DNA of 64,000 nt, from assembly GCF_028858725.1 (NCBI RefSeq), contig NC_084772.1, positions 21,863,548 through 21,927,547 on the forward strand, read 5' to 3'. Source of the stretch: Colius striatus. Lineage: Eukaryota; Chordata; Aves; Coliiformes; Coliidae. This document shows positions 21,430 through 33,400 of the stretch, piece by piece (the stretch's first letter is position 1; each line of letters starts with the position of its first letter). The notes under the pieces were generated by a model that saw only the letters and a list, made by a program, of their open reading frames with translations, was not told the DNA's origin and did no database searches. A program made the translations under genes and the position numbers.

Positions 21430-24400
21430 GTGAGTGGCACCGGGCCGGGGAGGCGGGGCCGCGGGGGGGGTTGCTGCCGTACTCCCGGCCGCGCCGTTAA
21501 CTGTCGCTAACGGCCGGCCCCGCTGCCCCGGGCCGCCTCCGTCTCCCGCCCGTCTCCTCCTGAGGCCGGCGGGGAGCTCCGGGCGCCCCGCGGGGCCCCC
21601 CGCTGCGCCGGGCTGTGGGCCGCGCCGGGATGCTTGGCCGCCGGCGCCCCGCCGCGAGGGGCCCCGCGGTCCGCGCTGGGGCTGAGCCCGGCTCTCCCCC
21701 GGCCGCATTCCTGGCCCGGCCGCCGCGGCCTCAAGAATGTGTCCCGACAGGTTCCTGCGCCCGGGGCCCGGCGGCGGCCCCCGCGGGAGCGGCGCCGCGG
21801 CGGGGGGCTGCGCGGTGAGGCTCCGTTCCTGCCCTCATCCCTCATCCGTGCCGGTGCCGGGCCGGGAGCGCCGCCGCGGCCCCGCTCAGCGCCCTGTTCC
21901 CCGCGCCGTTTGCCGGCGCATCCGCAGGGATGCGGGCCGGAGCCCGGCGCTGCCCGGGGCCCTGGGGACGGGACTCCGGCCTGGTGTCGGGAGCGCGAAG
22001 TAACGGGGCGGGGGGAGCGTGGGCGGCTCGGGGCTCCCCGAAAGCTGCTCGTTAAGGTGTGTCGGAGAAGGGTTTTTGGGGACCAGGCGGCCCAGGGGAG
22101 GATGGGAGCGTTCGGATTTGGGTTGGAAACTGGCAAATAGCCCGGAAAGTGGAGGGCTGGTTTTCATCACGGCGGGTTCCACTACAGGGGAGCTCAGACC
22201 GTGTCCGGGCAATAACCCCCCGTACATCGGAGTCGGGAGCAGCAGCGTTGATGCAGGGAACGCTGAAAGCAAACCGCCTGCCCTCGGTAACACTTGTGTT
22301 TCAGTGTTGACAAGAGGGTAACACGGGGGGATGTGTGTCAGGGTGAGTGGTGGGTGCCACACAGGTGCAGTTTAACTCATTTTCTTTTCCTGTGTTTTCT
22401 TCTCCTTTCTTTACCAGTCACTGGGAGCAGGCTGGGGATGCATCTGCCCCAGCACTGCTGATGGGGAGCAGTTCTGCGGGAGGGGGTAGGATGAAAGAGC
22501 TGGAAAGTCTTTTATTGCCCCAAAGTGAAGGTAGCTAATCAGAGTTTAACATCGTGGCAGGCAAGATGAAACTTCTAAAGAATTTTTGGAGCTAACTGCA
22601 ACACGTCCATTAACTCTGAGTTATGTGTCATTAGTGCTGAACCTCAAAGGAATTCACAGACTTTTAACTAGTCAAAGTGCATCTTTAAGGTTCTCAAACT
22701 GCTCTAAGTGATTGCCTCCTGTTTGGAGACCCTGAAGTTATAACTAGTGTACATGTCTTTCAAGATGTTCTTCAGTGAGTTTAAAGCCCTCCTGCCACCT
22801 GACACGGAGGACTCCAACTGGTTCCAGTCCTGCTAAGGGGAAGGGAAAGAGATGAAAATATCTTAAAAATACAGGTGGTCAGACCCCATCAAAGTGATGA
22901 TTTCTTGTCCTGGAAGTCTGAGCAGTCTGTGCTGCTCAGGTCACCTGTCAAACATAGCACAGAGAAACATTCTAACTTGTGAAATTCCTTTGAGGACTCG
23001 CTCTTCGCAGTGCAGAGCTCATGGACTCCCCAGCCTTACTGGAAACTCGTCAATTTTCCTGTGCTGTTTGCTGGAAGGTTGGGTGTCTGTTTCAGATAGG
23101 AAAAGGGTCTCACACCTATTAATGGTGAGCAGCGAGCAGTGTATCTTCCCTTCCAGTGGTGTTGGTGTGTGCCCAGAGCTACAGAGGGTCTGGGGAAAGA
23201 TGTTTTGGGCTTGAGGATGGCCATAATGAGCTGCTTGAGCCAAGTGAGGTGGCATAGGACAGGGTTGTGTGGAGAGGTAGATGACTATAATGAGGCCAGA
23301 GCAAGATTTGCTTTTGAAATTCCTCATAATGAAAAGACCAAGGTGCTGTTAAAACGCAATTAAACATCAATTAAAATGTAGAACAGCTGAATGTACTTTT
23401 CTAGAATGAGTCTGAAGCCATACTCTTGCTGTGAGAGCTGTTGGTGTGATTTTTTGAGCTGGATTTAGGGAAGGGTACTGGTGGTTATCTGATTAATCAC
23501 AACACCATTCAGTGTGCCTTTTTCTTTTCCTAGATAGACACAGATAAACTTATCCTGTGGAGAAATGCTCTGGATCAGAGCAAGAGTACAACTGATGAGA
23601 TAAGGGGGAAGGCCTCAACACAGAGAGAAAGCCACAACTATGCATTTGTGATGAGGATGTGTTGGGAGCCTGTAGTTTCTGATAACTGCTCTCCTTTCAG
23701 AAGGGCAGCCACCCTTCTGAATCCAGCTCCCAGGTTGAATTGAGGCCAGGAACTTTTCCTCTGAGTTGCATTTGAATGTGTGTGTGGGGATGGCTGCGGT
23801 TTGGTGATGGGGATGGCTGTGGTTTGGTGGTGCTGCTGCTGTGAGCTGGTTGGTGATGGGGATGGCTGTGGTTTGGTGGTGCTGCTGCTGTGAGCTGGTT
23901 GGTGATGGGGATGGCTGTGGTTTGGTGGTGCTGCTGCTGTGAGCTGGTTGGTGATGGGGATGGCTGTGGTTTGGTGGTGCTGCTGCTGTGAGCTGGTTGG
24001 TGATGGGGATGGCTGTGGTTCGGTGGTGCTGCTGCTGTGAGCTGGTTGGTGATGGGGATGGCTGTGGTTCGGTGGTGCTGCTGCTGTGAGCTGGTTGGTG
24101 ATGGGGATGGCTGTGGTTTGGTGGTGCTGCTGCTGTGAGCTGGTTGGGGATGGGAATGGCTGTGGTTTGGTGGTGCTGCTGCTGTGAGCTCTTCAGTGGA
24201 CCTTGCTCTGGTGTTTTGAAAGTACCAGGATCCTGAAAGTGAGAGGAGCCCTAAGCTTGGGGCGATCTCAGGAGTAGCTGAGGTTGATGGACATACAGAC
24301 TTTAGTTTACTGAAATGGAAGTGGAAGAGTCTTGATGTGCTGATGAAAATACGCCTGTCTCCTCTCAAAAGTGAAGTTCTGTTGCAAACCCCGGGAATCA

Positions 24401-27400
24401 AGATGTAGCTCGTGCTAGGGCAGGTTTGTATGGGGTCATCTGTCCCCTTCTCTGCACATGCCAGGTTATGTCATCATCCCATCCTCATGCTGTGTATTAA
24501 AGGTTGGGCTTGTGTGGCCATTCCAGTGAAAGTTTTTGTTTTCATATCCCTTTAAAAATGTGAAGCAAAACTTGTGCACAAACCTGAGGTGAGATGGCAA
24601 CGCAAACAAAGGGAGAGCTCTTCATTTAAAACCTGATCTGATAATTCACGTGAGTTATTTCTTTTCCTTTACACATAGCTTGGGAAAGAGAATATTTTTT
24701 TTTGAGTATCTAAATACTTTATCTTCCAGGTTTACTCTTGTAGGTGTGGTTTCATGAGCAGCTTCTGCCAGTGTGAATTCCCTCTTGCTGAGTTAGTCTG
24801 GACCCTTATCTTTTCCTTGCTTCTCTGCTCAAGCCAACACTTAGGTGGTCGTGCAGTGAACTGGACTGGGAATTGGATCATGTTTAAATTAATTCATCTT
24901 TTCCCACCCCAACAACAAAAAGGAGTAGTGCAAGAGAAATGTTGATTTTTAGGGTGAGCATCCTGGTCATGTTTGCTGTGGGTCTCCATTAATGGCTTGT
25001 GCTGACTCAAGGGAAGGACATGTGAGAACTAGCAGTGGGGAAGGGTGGGACTATTTCTTTCAGCAGCACTGCCAGCTTATATTGGCTTAAAATGATAGTG
25101 AAACTCTACTGAAGTTGCAGGCCTCCGGAACCTGGCTAGTTATAGCTGTTAAGTGCAAAGGGTTGATTCCAAGGCCTGTTGCTGAAGCTCATCCCTGCAG
25201 CTCCTGAGGAACTGACCTGTGCTAAGCACCAAACCCCATCTTTTTACATGTAATTGCTGTTTTACAAAGGTGTATGCTTTGTACCTGGTGCAGAAGGATG
25301 TTCTCTCCTAATGAGAGCATAACAGATATAAAATGTAGGCATTTTTGCGTGCTGAAGATGTTTAGAATGTAATAGGTTTAATCCTCATCTTTACGTAACG
25401 TACTGTCCCTTTTCAAAGAAAACAACCCAAATGTGCATACAAATTAGTAATGTAGTAGAAAAACCACTGGAGCATAAAACCTAAAACCTTGAGGCTAGTT
25501 GTTCAGTGGCTGAATATCATATTCAACATCCAAGGATAGCAAAGCTGACTCTTGTGAACAGGCAGAGGTGAAAGCCTGTGATTACGGCAGTTCATTGACT
25601 GTCAGGTACTAAAACTGCACTGATTGAATGTGTGATTAATTTAGCTAATACATACACTTGGAACAGTTGCAAAGTATGGTGTGAACTAATAAAGTTGCAT
25701 TTTTGCACTGCAGCAAGTAAGATCAGAACTTTTTATTTGTCTTCCTCCCAGTTTTGCGTGATGCAGCTGAGTAGCTGTGAGCCACTGAGGCTTTCTGGAA
25801 CTTGGAAGCACGAAGCAAAATGTTAGTAGTCTCCTGAATAGTTCTTGCCCTAAAAATGTCATATGGTCAAAACTCAATTTTACTCTGTGCTTAAACATGA
25901 GATGATGGGAATCTACTTGTGTTTACTGAGAGCTGTTGTTACAACGTGAGCTTTTTTCTTTTGTCAATGTAAGTCTCTAGCGAGATGGTGACTGAATTAA
26001 GAGGGGTGGAACATGCTTTACAAAACAGCCTGCTTTTAGCTTTGGACTTCAGAACTAATATTAGCAGATTTTGGCAACAGAAATAATACTTAGCTTCTTT
26101 TTGTAAGAGCACTCAGCTGCTTTTTGTAGAAGGTGCCGTGGTGGATGAGCAGCGCTGACGGTCTGCCTGCACCTGCCTGTTGCAGCCTTTCCAGCTGCCC
26201 CGGCACATTCTGACTGCAGCCAACTGAAAAGGAGCCTATCAAAGTTCCTCAAATTCTGTCAGCCTTGTGAATGTCCATTCCTGCTTTGAATCTTTCTAGG
26301 GTTATTTTTGCTTTAAAACCAAACCAGTGGGACACGTTGCTGCAGGATGCTGGTGTGGTGCTTGGGAGGATGGGGGAGGATTTTGAACATGCAGGTTTTG
26401 GTGCTGTGACTATCCTAATGACTGAGCTGTTTAAACACACTCTTTTCCCTGCTATCTGTTCTCACCCATGTACTGTTCTCTGAATGGTGCCAACACAATT
26501 GTTTTTATTGTGCTTGCAAGATGAATGGGATTAGGAAACTGATCTAGAAGGAGTATATTGTACTTTAGATAGGATTTTCCGACGTTGTGCTGCTTCCTGG
26601 TCTAGCTTACTGTGCAGCTGCATGAGTTGTGGTGTCAAGACACGAAAGGGAGTATGAAGGGCTGGTATTAAATGGTGGCAGAGATAGGGTGAGATAGAAC
26701 TGCCAAACTGGCTCTGCCACAGAAATAAATGCTCCTCACATTGTGCCTTCTGTTGCATTTACTCTGCCTGTGCTTTTTTGCCAAGATCAGGAGAGCCAGG
26801 CTTCCTCCTTGGGCTGCTTTCTTGGGAACTGGGGAGGGAATCCATTCCTTGAGCTCTGGAGCTGCAGGTGTGGATGGAAGAGGATGAGAGCATTGCTGCC
26901 GTAGTCTCTGCAATGCTTGCCTGCTGGTATCTTGAGTGTAAATGCATGGATCAAGGAGCAGGGGAAATTAAGAGCAATTAAGTAACTTTTGGGGTTTCTA
27001 TTTAGTTCTAAGACTAGCTGGATTTTTTTTTTCATTGTCAGTTTTACTAATTTTGGATACTTTACATAGTTTTATGGCAGTTGTGGAGTTTTATGTTAAA
27101 GAATCTCCATATACTGTTGAATTCTCATGTCCCAGTTAAATGTCTACGTTCAAAGGAACCATAACTGGAGAGAGTATACTTCAGTCCCATGGAAGGGTCT
27201 GAGTCTTGGAATGAGGAGCTTGAATTGGACTTGGTTTAGTGAGATCTGGGCCTGAGCATGGCAGGGGTCGCTGGAATCTGTTTCGCAGGGCAGTGGGCTC
27301 AGGCCCGTCCCAGGCTGTCCCAGAGGAGGCTGCTGCTGAAGCCTGCAGGCTGTGCACGGGGAGGGGGTTCCTGACAATCAGGTGTGTTGAGTTCAGTCTT

Positions 27401-30400
27401 CTTCCACTTGCAGAGCCAAATGGGTTGGGTTTATTACCTTGTGTTTTTGACTCAGGGACCCAGAGGTTGGAAACCTGTTTTGAGTTACTGTGCAGATGTT
27501 CCTGATGGCAGATGTGCTTCAGAGGAAGACGCTCTTCCCCAATACTTTCCTTCTGCCTACCTTAGTCCTTTTTTCCTCTCTTCGCATTCTTTGATGCGAG
27601 GTCGTGACACTCAGCATCCCTTGTGTTTTGCTTGTTACAGGGTGTTCTTTGTGCAGTTCTGACACTTGCTCAGCTAGAGACTTGGCAATCTTTGACTCGT
27701 GCCTCGGGTAGTTCAGAATCTGTGTGTTAGAAATCCATTACAGCTCCTCATCAGAGCAATCTGTAGGATGCTGCTGTTTAGTACAGTTAAGAGGTACAAT
27801 TTTTTTATTACATGTTTCCCAGATTAGAGGTCAAGATTTTTCAGTTTTTGTAAAGCATCTGATAGCTGTTTGTAAGTTTCCATCAGCACAGTTATCTTTT
27901 GGGATCTGTTGACTAAAAGTGATTGTCAGCCTGGAGCCTTGCTCTGACTTTGTACCGGTCCATAGATTACTTGGTTTTATGTGGAAATGCACTTCTGTTG
28001 AGTTGGAGAAAATGAATGAGAAGTAATGCTCTCTTTTATACAAAAAGGCAATGGCCTTTTGAAGTTTAGAAGTGCTGGCAAACCTTAGTAGGCATTGACA
28101 AGTGGCCATAGTGCAGGAGAAGTAAGGCATGTGGTCGTGTCTCTGCCTTTATCACATTTGTTATCTTCTCTGTATTTATGTGAAGAGTAAATTGGTGAGG
28201 TTGCATATCCAGACGAGTTTTGGCTTTCTCATCTGCAAGTACAGCAATTACTTTTAGGAACTGATTGAAATGAACTTTCAGATCTCACTTTGAACTGTGT
28301 TGTAACAGCGGATTCTAATGGGCACATAGTGCCAAATCTCAAGTTAACTGCTATCTCATCCAAGAGCGTGTTATGCTTTAGCAGCACTTGAAATGTCAAT
28401 GCCCACCGTCAGTTATGTTGTTAACTGGCCAGTGATGTGTATGGTGAATATCCCTGCACCAGACTGAATCGTGTTTTCATTATTTACATCAATAGACCAT
28501 GAAGAAGTGTTCTGCAATTCCCCTTGGTTACTTGTTCCTCCAGCAGCTGGAAAGGTTTTACAGTTGCCATATAAACAACAAGAGAGAATTTCAGGTCACC
28601 TTACGAGGTTTATAAAACTAATGCAGTATGCCAAAGGAGTGCAAGGTTTTGATACTAAAAGCAGATATGAGTTGTGGTGAAGCTCTGGCTGCTTGGGAAA
28701 CAGCAGGAAGATGGAGAGCAGTTCCTGTTACGCCCAGACAAGGTGAAGCATAAAGGAGAGACTTAAAGACAGGAATAGAAGGTTTTCATATGTTCCACTC
28801 CTGTTGAGCAAAACTGATGCCAGAGGCCAGCAGTTGCAGTCTCCCATTGTCTAGGGGCTTGATTGATTGATTTATTTTTGTATGGAATCACTCAGCAGAA
28901 GAATCTGTAAGTTTTGATAGCAGCACTACAGGGCTTGGAAAAGAATGAACTGCAGAGTTCAGCTTCTGTTAACTGTGACGGTTTCTGTTCTCTTGGGCAC
29001 AGGGCACTGTGACCTACTAATGTGACTGTTAACTGATGGTGGTCATGCCATCTGCTTTGTAAAGCGGGGCAGGCAGGTGCGTGTTGTGATGATCTGCCTC
29101 CACTGGGGAGTGGAGTGGGAGAGTTTTGGACAAGCGATGCTGGAGTGGGCAAAATATTTTGACAGGTAAGCTGTATCTATCCAGATATGATCCTTATCTG
29201 TGTGCTTGCCAGTTATCCACGTGAACTCTGACCCTGCCTGGACTTAGCTTCTGGTAATATCGTCTATCTTTGAGTTAGTGTCAAGCTTTAGCATATACAA
29301 GGAGTTGCATGGTTTAACTGAGGATACAGAACTGAGGAATTTGAGTGGAGTACCAAAGTCATGAATGGCATAGCACAAATAGGCCACACTTATGTCTTAC
29401 TTTTCATGATTTCAGGGGTAAGAGACACCCAATGCTAGACCAGGCAGCAGTTTAAAACAAAAGACAGTGGTTTTTTCCCCTTTTTTCTGTATGCCATTTA
29501 ATTGTGGAAACAATTGACAGATGTTTTGGGTGATAAAAGGATAAAGGGTTCAAGAAACTGTTAGGTTTGTAGAAGACAGATGTGTTTAGGGACTTGATCT
29601 GTAGCTAGCTGTCAGAATTTGGAAGACATTAAAATAGAAATACTCTTCTAAAGTTACTGGCTCTTGTAAACCTTTCCCTGTAGTTTGTTGCTATCAGAGA
29701 AAAGCTGTGGGCTAACCAATCTTCAATTTCATTTATTGTGACCATCCTTAAGTTTTCTATAACTTGCCAGTTCCAGAGCAATTCCACCACTGATTTCTTT
29801 CATTGCTGTCTCCCTCTCATTCCAGTGAGGTTTAGCTCTGTGGTACAGAAAGGAATCTTTTGTCCACATTTTGCTGTTAAATGGTTGGCTTAGGTTCCCA
29901 CTTGTCTCATGAGAGTCATGTGTGAACATATTTGCAGAACTTGCTTAATAGATTCAAAACCTGTTTTTACAAACAACTCGCATCTTTATTTCCTTGAGGA
30001 CTTCCTTCCAGGTGCCGTGTCTATCGAGCAGTTTTGCCTGTGGTCGAGTATGCACCTCATTAGTGGGATCTATTGCTATCTGCAGTCTAAGGGAGGCTTG
30101 GTGTGTATCAGCAGCGTTACTTCTTAAAAAGAACAAAGGATTTGTAGATGGAGAGCCTGGGATGTAGCTGTAGCACCTTGTGCTTGATGAAAGCTTCCTT
30201 TGAACAAATGCTGTCCCTAACACATGCTGCTGCATCTTTCAGGCTCACTAGAAGGGATTTTATTTATAATCTTCTTTTTTCTTTCCTTTTTTTCCCCTCC
30301 AGTTTCTGCCATGAGTGTGTTCAGAGTAGCTGCTGTTGGTGCTAAACGTGACAAAGCTGAGCAGGCAACATGGGGCTTGTGTGCCATGCTCCAAGGTGCC

Positions 30401-33400
30401 TGTGACTGGATGAAATGTGTGTGAAGCACTCGGGTGGCCTCACATTACTCTCAGTGTTTTTTAAGTGATACAATTTTACCTCTTAGTCTGGGATCTTGCA
30501 ATACTAGAGGCAGAAGCTGCTGAGATAGAAGAGTCTTGGACTCCATCACAGTCAGACAACACATGTATTGCATTTACCTGCTCAGTCAGTTCATGAGCAG
30601 TGGTGGTAGAGATGCCAGGCTTTCAGCAGAGCCTTCTTTTAGCTGTGCTGAGGATTGTTTGTTAAACATGACTTTGTTTATCATCAAACACAGTGATTTG
30701 GTTATAACTAGAAACCAAAGTGATGGTAGGAAGCATAAATATTTCTCAGTTTTGGGATCATGAAAGAAAATACCTTTTAATATCTTACTAAAGTGAGTAA
30801 AGGGAGGGAGATGTGAAGGTGGTTTGTGGGCTTGAGGTACTAGTCATCGTGGTAGGAGTTACTGGGACGTGTCAAGTCTTATAACATAGCCTCTACACCC
30901 AGGTTTATAGTAAAATACTGAATCCAAGAGACAGCTGCAGTGTATTGACAATCTGCCTGGATACCTGTACTGTTTTATTCTTCATGTCAAGTATCGTACC
31001 GTAGCCTCAAAAGAGCTATGTGCATGTATTTGTCATTGCTGGTGTTGCATTTCTTGTTCTACAGCAAATGTAAGAGATGGCAAAAATAACTCAATTAGGA
31101 AAAATTGTGCAAACCTGAAGAGGCTGAGAAGCATTTTCCTGAGACAGGAGTAGAGGGTCAGGAGGACTCCTGGGCCAGAGTTCAGATGGTGCACTGCACC
31201 CACACAACTGACATGACTCTTCTTCCAGAGAAACAAAGTTTTCAAAGGGTTAATAAATAGCATTATTGATACTCTTTGGTCATACTGTACGTGGGGTCCT
31301 TTGAGCATTTGAGAAATGAGTCTTTGTTGTGACAGAATGCGAAGATGGGGAGAAAAACAATTAACATTCAATTTAGCATAGAACTGCAACTAAAGAATGC
31401 CATTGTTAGAACAGCTGTGTATGACAGTGTTATATGGCAAAATGAGGTTGTTTGAATTCCTTAATTGATTCTTCATACCTCCTGTATTTGGATTGTTTCC
31501 AAACATAAGCTTAGTTTACTTTCTGGTGAGATGGAAGGTTAAACCATGGCAACATTGGATTGATTTCGTTTTGGTTTGTTAGGGCATTGTGAATGGGTTT
31601 TTTCAAAACAATGCCTTTCTCTCAATCCAAAATGGAAAAATAAATGTGCATCTTTAAATCCTGCTTCTCATGTGTGATAAAGCCAAAGGGTCTGAGTGTT
31701 TAGCTGAGCAGTACCCTGTTGCACTGGTGTAGCTACAGTCCTCTCAGCCCTCAGCTGCTCTGCATCCTCTGCTGTGGTATTTTAGTAGTGTCCTTTGAGA
31801 TTCTGTTTTTGTCTGAGTTTAAAACGGCATAGGATAGACTTCTCAGTAAGTCATTACCAGCCCGTTTCTTACAGTAACAATTACTAAAGAATGTTGTTCT
31901 CTCTGAGATGTGTAAACTTGGATGCAGACAAGACACAGGATTTATGCTGCCTGTCTACATTTATAAAAGTACTCTTTGAGCTGTGAATGGGGATAACTGA
32001 AACATAGCCAGGAAGGCTTTATTTGATATCTGGATGAATGCCATAAATAGAATTCAGCTAACACATGCCTTTGTCAGTTGTTGAAATTCAACTTTAAAAG
32101 GATTACTTTCTCAGCCCTACCCTGCCGTGCAGAATCCCCAATATTGCAATTAACAGCTCTTCTGAAGGTTAGCAAAATACTCCAGTAACTGATGTCTGTT
32201 TGATTACAGATTGCTTGCAGAATTTCCTTTTTAATATTAGCATTTTTGGTACCAGTGCTTGTGCTTTAAAAAATACAGGAGTAAAATGTTAGCTTTCATT
32301 TCAATGTTTGGGTACAAGAAATAATGATACTACAGTTATGATTTCTATGACTGAGATAGCTAATAATGTTACTGATTATCTTTAAAGTATACGTGTCTGT
32401 ACTTTAATGTGCATTCCAGCGTTGGAGTAGCAGCATTTGTAGGCAAGATTTGAATATTGCAGTGACCAGTATTATGCCATCAACACAGAGTGCTGAGATC
32501 CTCTGCTTGGTTCTTCAGAGTGGCTCTGCACCAACATCAACCTTTGAATCATGAAGTTTTCTAGCGTAGACAGAACCATGGCATCTGCCTTTCCCTCTGT
32601 GCTCATGAATTGTGTTGATTTAGGGTCTGCTGCTTTTGTCTGAAGCCAGAGGGAACTGGAAGGAAGATTTGCTGTTTGGCCATGTAAAACGTCCTTGTAT
32701 ACACTGCAGTTTCTTTGAAAACCTTCCACTGTTGCTGTAGCAGCAATGTAGTTCTGCCAGTATTGACAGTAACGGGACCACTGGTGGGAAGACTTGCTCC
32801 GGTCTTGTACTACTTTACCATCTACAGGTACTCTGAGTATAGTGTGGCAGATAAAGAGGGAGGGAATAGTACTCAATAGTGTGTTTCCACTGCCCTCTTT
32901 AGAGGTGCTACTGAAATGAAGGCAGCAGTATGATGTCAGGAAGCTGACCAAGTGCCTTGCTGACACACCTTCATTTGAGGCTGAGGAACAGGAGACAAGG
33001 TAGTGCTGAGGAACTTGCTCAGAACAGGTTAATGTCTACAGGAACAGAAGGAAGTAGTCTTCACGTATTTTAAGTTACACTCTCAATTTGAATCTAGTCC
33101 TATGTTTAACCACATTAATCTGAGACATAAAGAAAGACACATAACACAAACATTGTTTTAGGGGAGCCACCTTCTTCCTACAACCCGGTTTCTGCATTTG
33201 TAAAAATAGGAGGTATCAGACTGACAGCATCAGCTTCACAAAATGCTTTAAGGTGTCTGCATCAAGACTGTCAAGTAGTGCATGGTGTTCTTTTGCCCAG
33301 CCTCACAAAGTGTAGGCTTTCTCTTGCTCTTTGGCTTTTGTATGCAGTTGTGCAACAACTATCTATGGTTTAGTGGGACCTGGCAGTGTTAGGTTTACAG

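Larger units (their letters stand above)
20750..22045. promoter_or_regulatory. NFAT5: NFAT5 CpG-island promoter region
   Basis: About 1.3 kb is very GC-rich and dense in CpG, and it contains the NFAT5 initiator exon and the start of intron 1. There is no obvious TATA box near the likely start, which fits a broad housekeeping-type promoter. Several GC boxes and two NRF-1-like palindromes lie upstream of the start codon. The exact transcription start cannot be read from sequence. Confidence 0.85.

Noticed and set aside
20544-21440. 298-codon minus-strand open frame across the NFAT5 promoter
   Set aside because: It lies in the CpG island and is Arg/Gly/Ala/Pro-rich as any frame there would be. 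It is antisense to the NFAT5 first exon and has no homology that I can see.
21507-22136. 209-codon minus-strand and 168-codon plus-strand open frames at the start of NFAT5 intron 1
   Set aside because: Same cause: stop codons are rare in CpG-island sequence. Neither shows splice signals or a known protein.
23697-24401. 234-codon minus-strand frame rich in His, Gln, Ser and Pro
   Set aside because: It is the translation of the 49-bp minisatellite, not a gene. The array is reported as a repeat instead.
32472-32966. 164-codon minus-strand open frame in NFAT5 intron 1
   Set aside because: About the length of the longest frames expected by chance in 64 kb at this composition; no family recognised and no clear splice borders.
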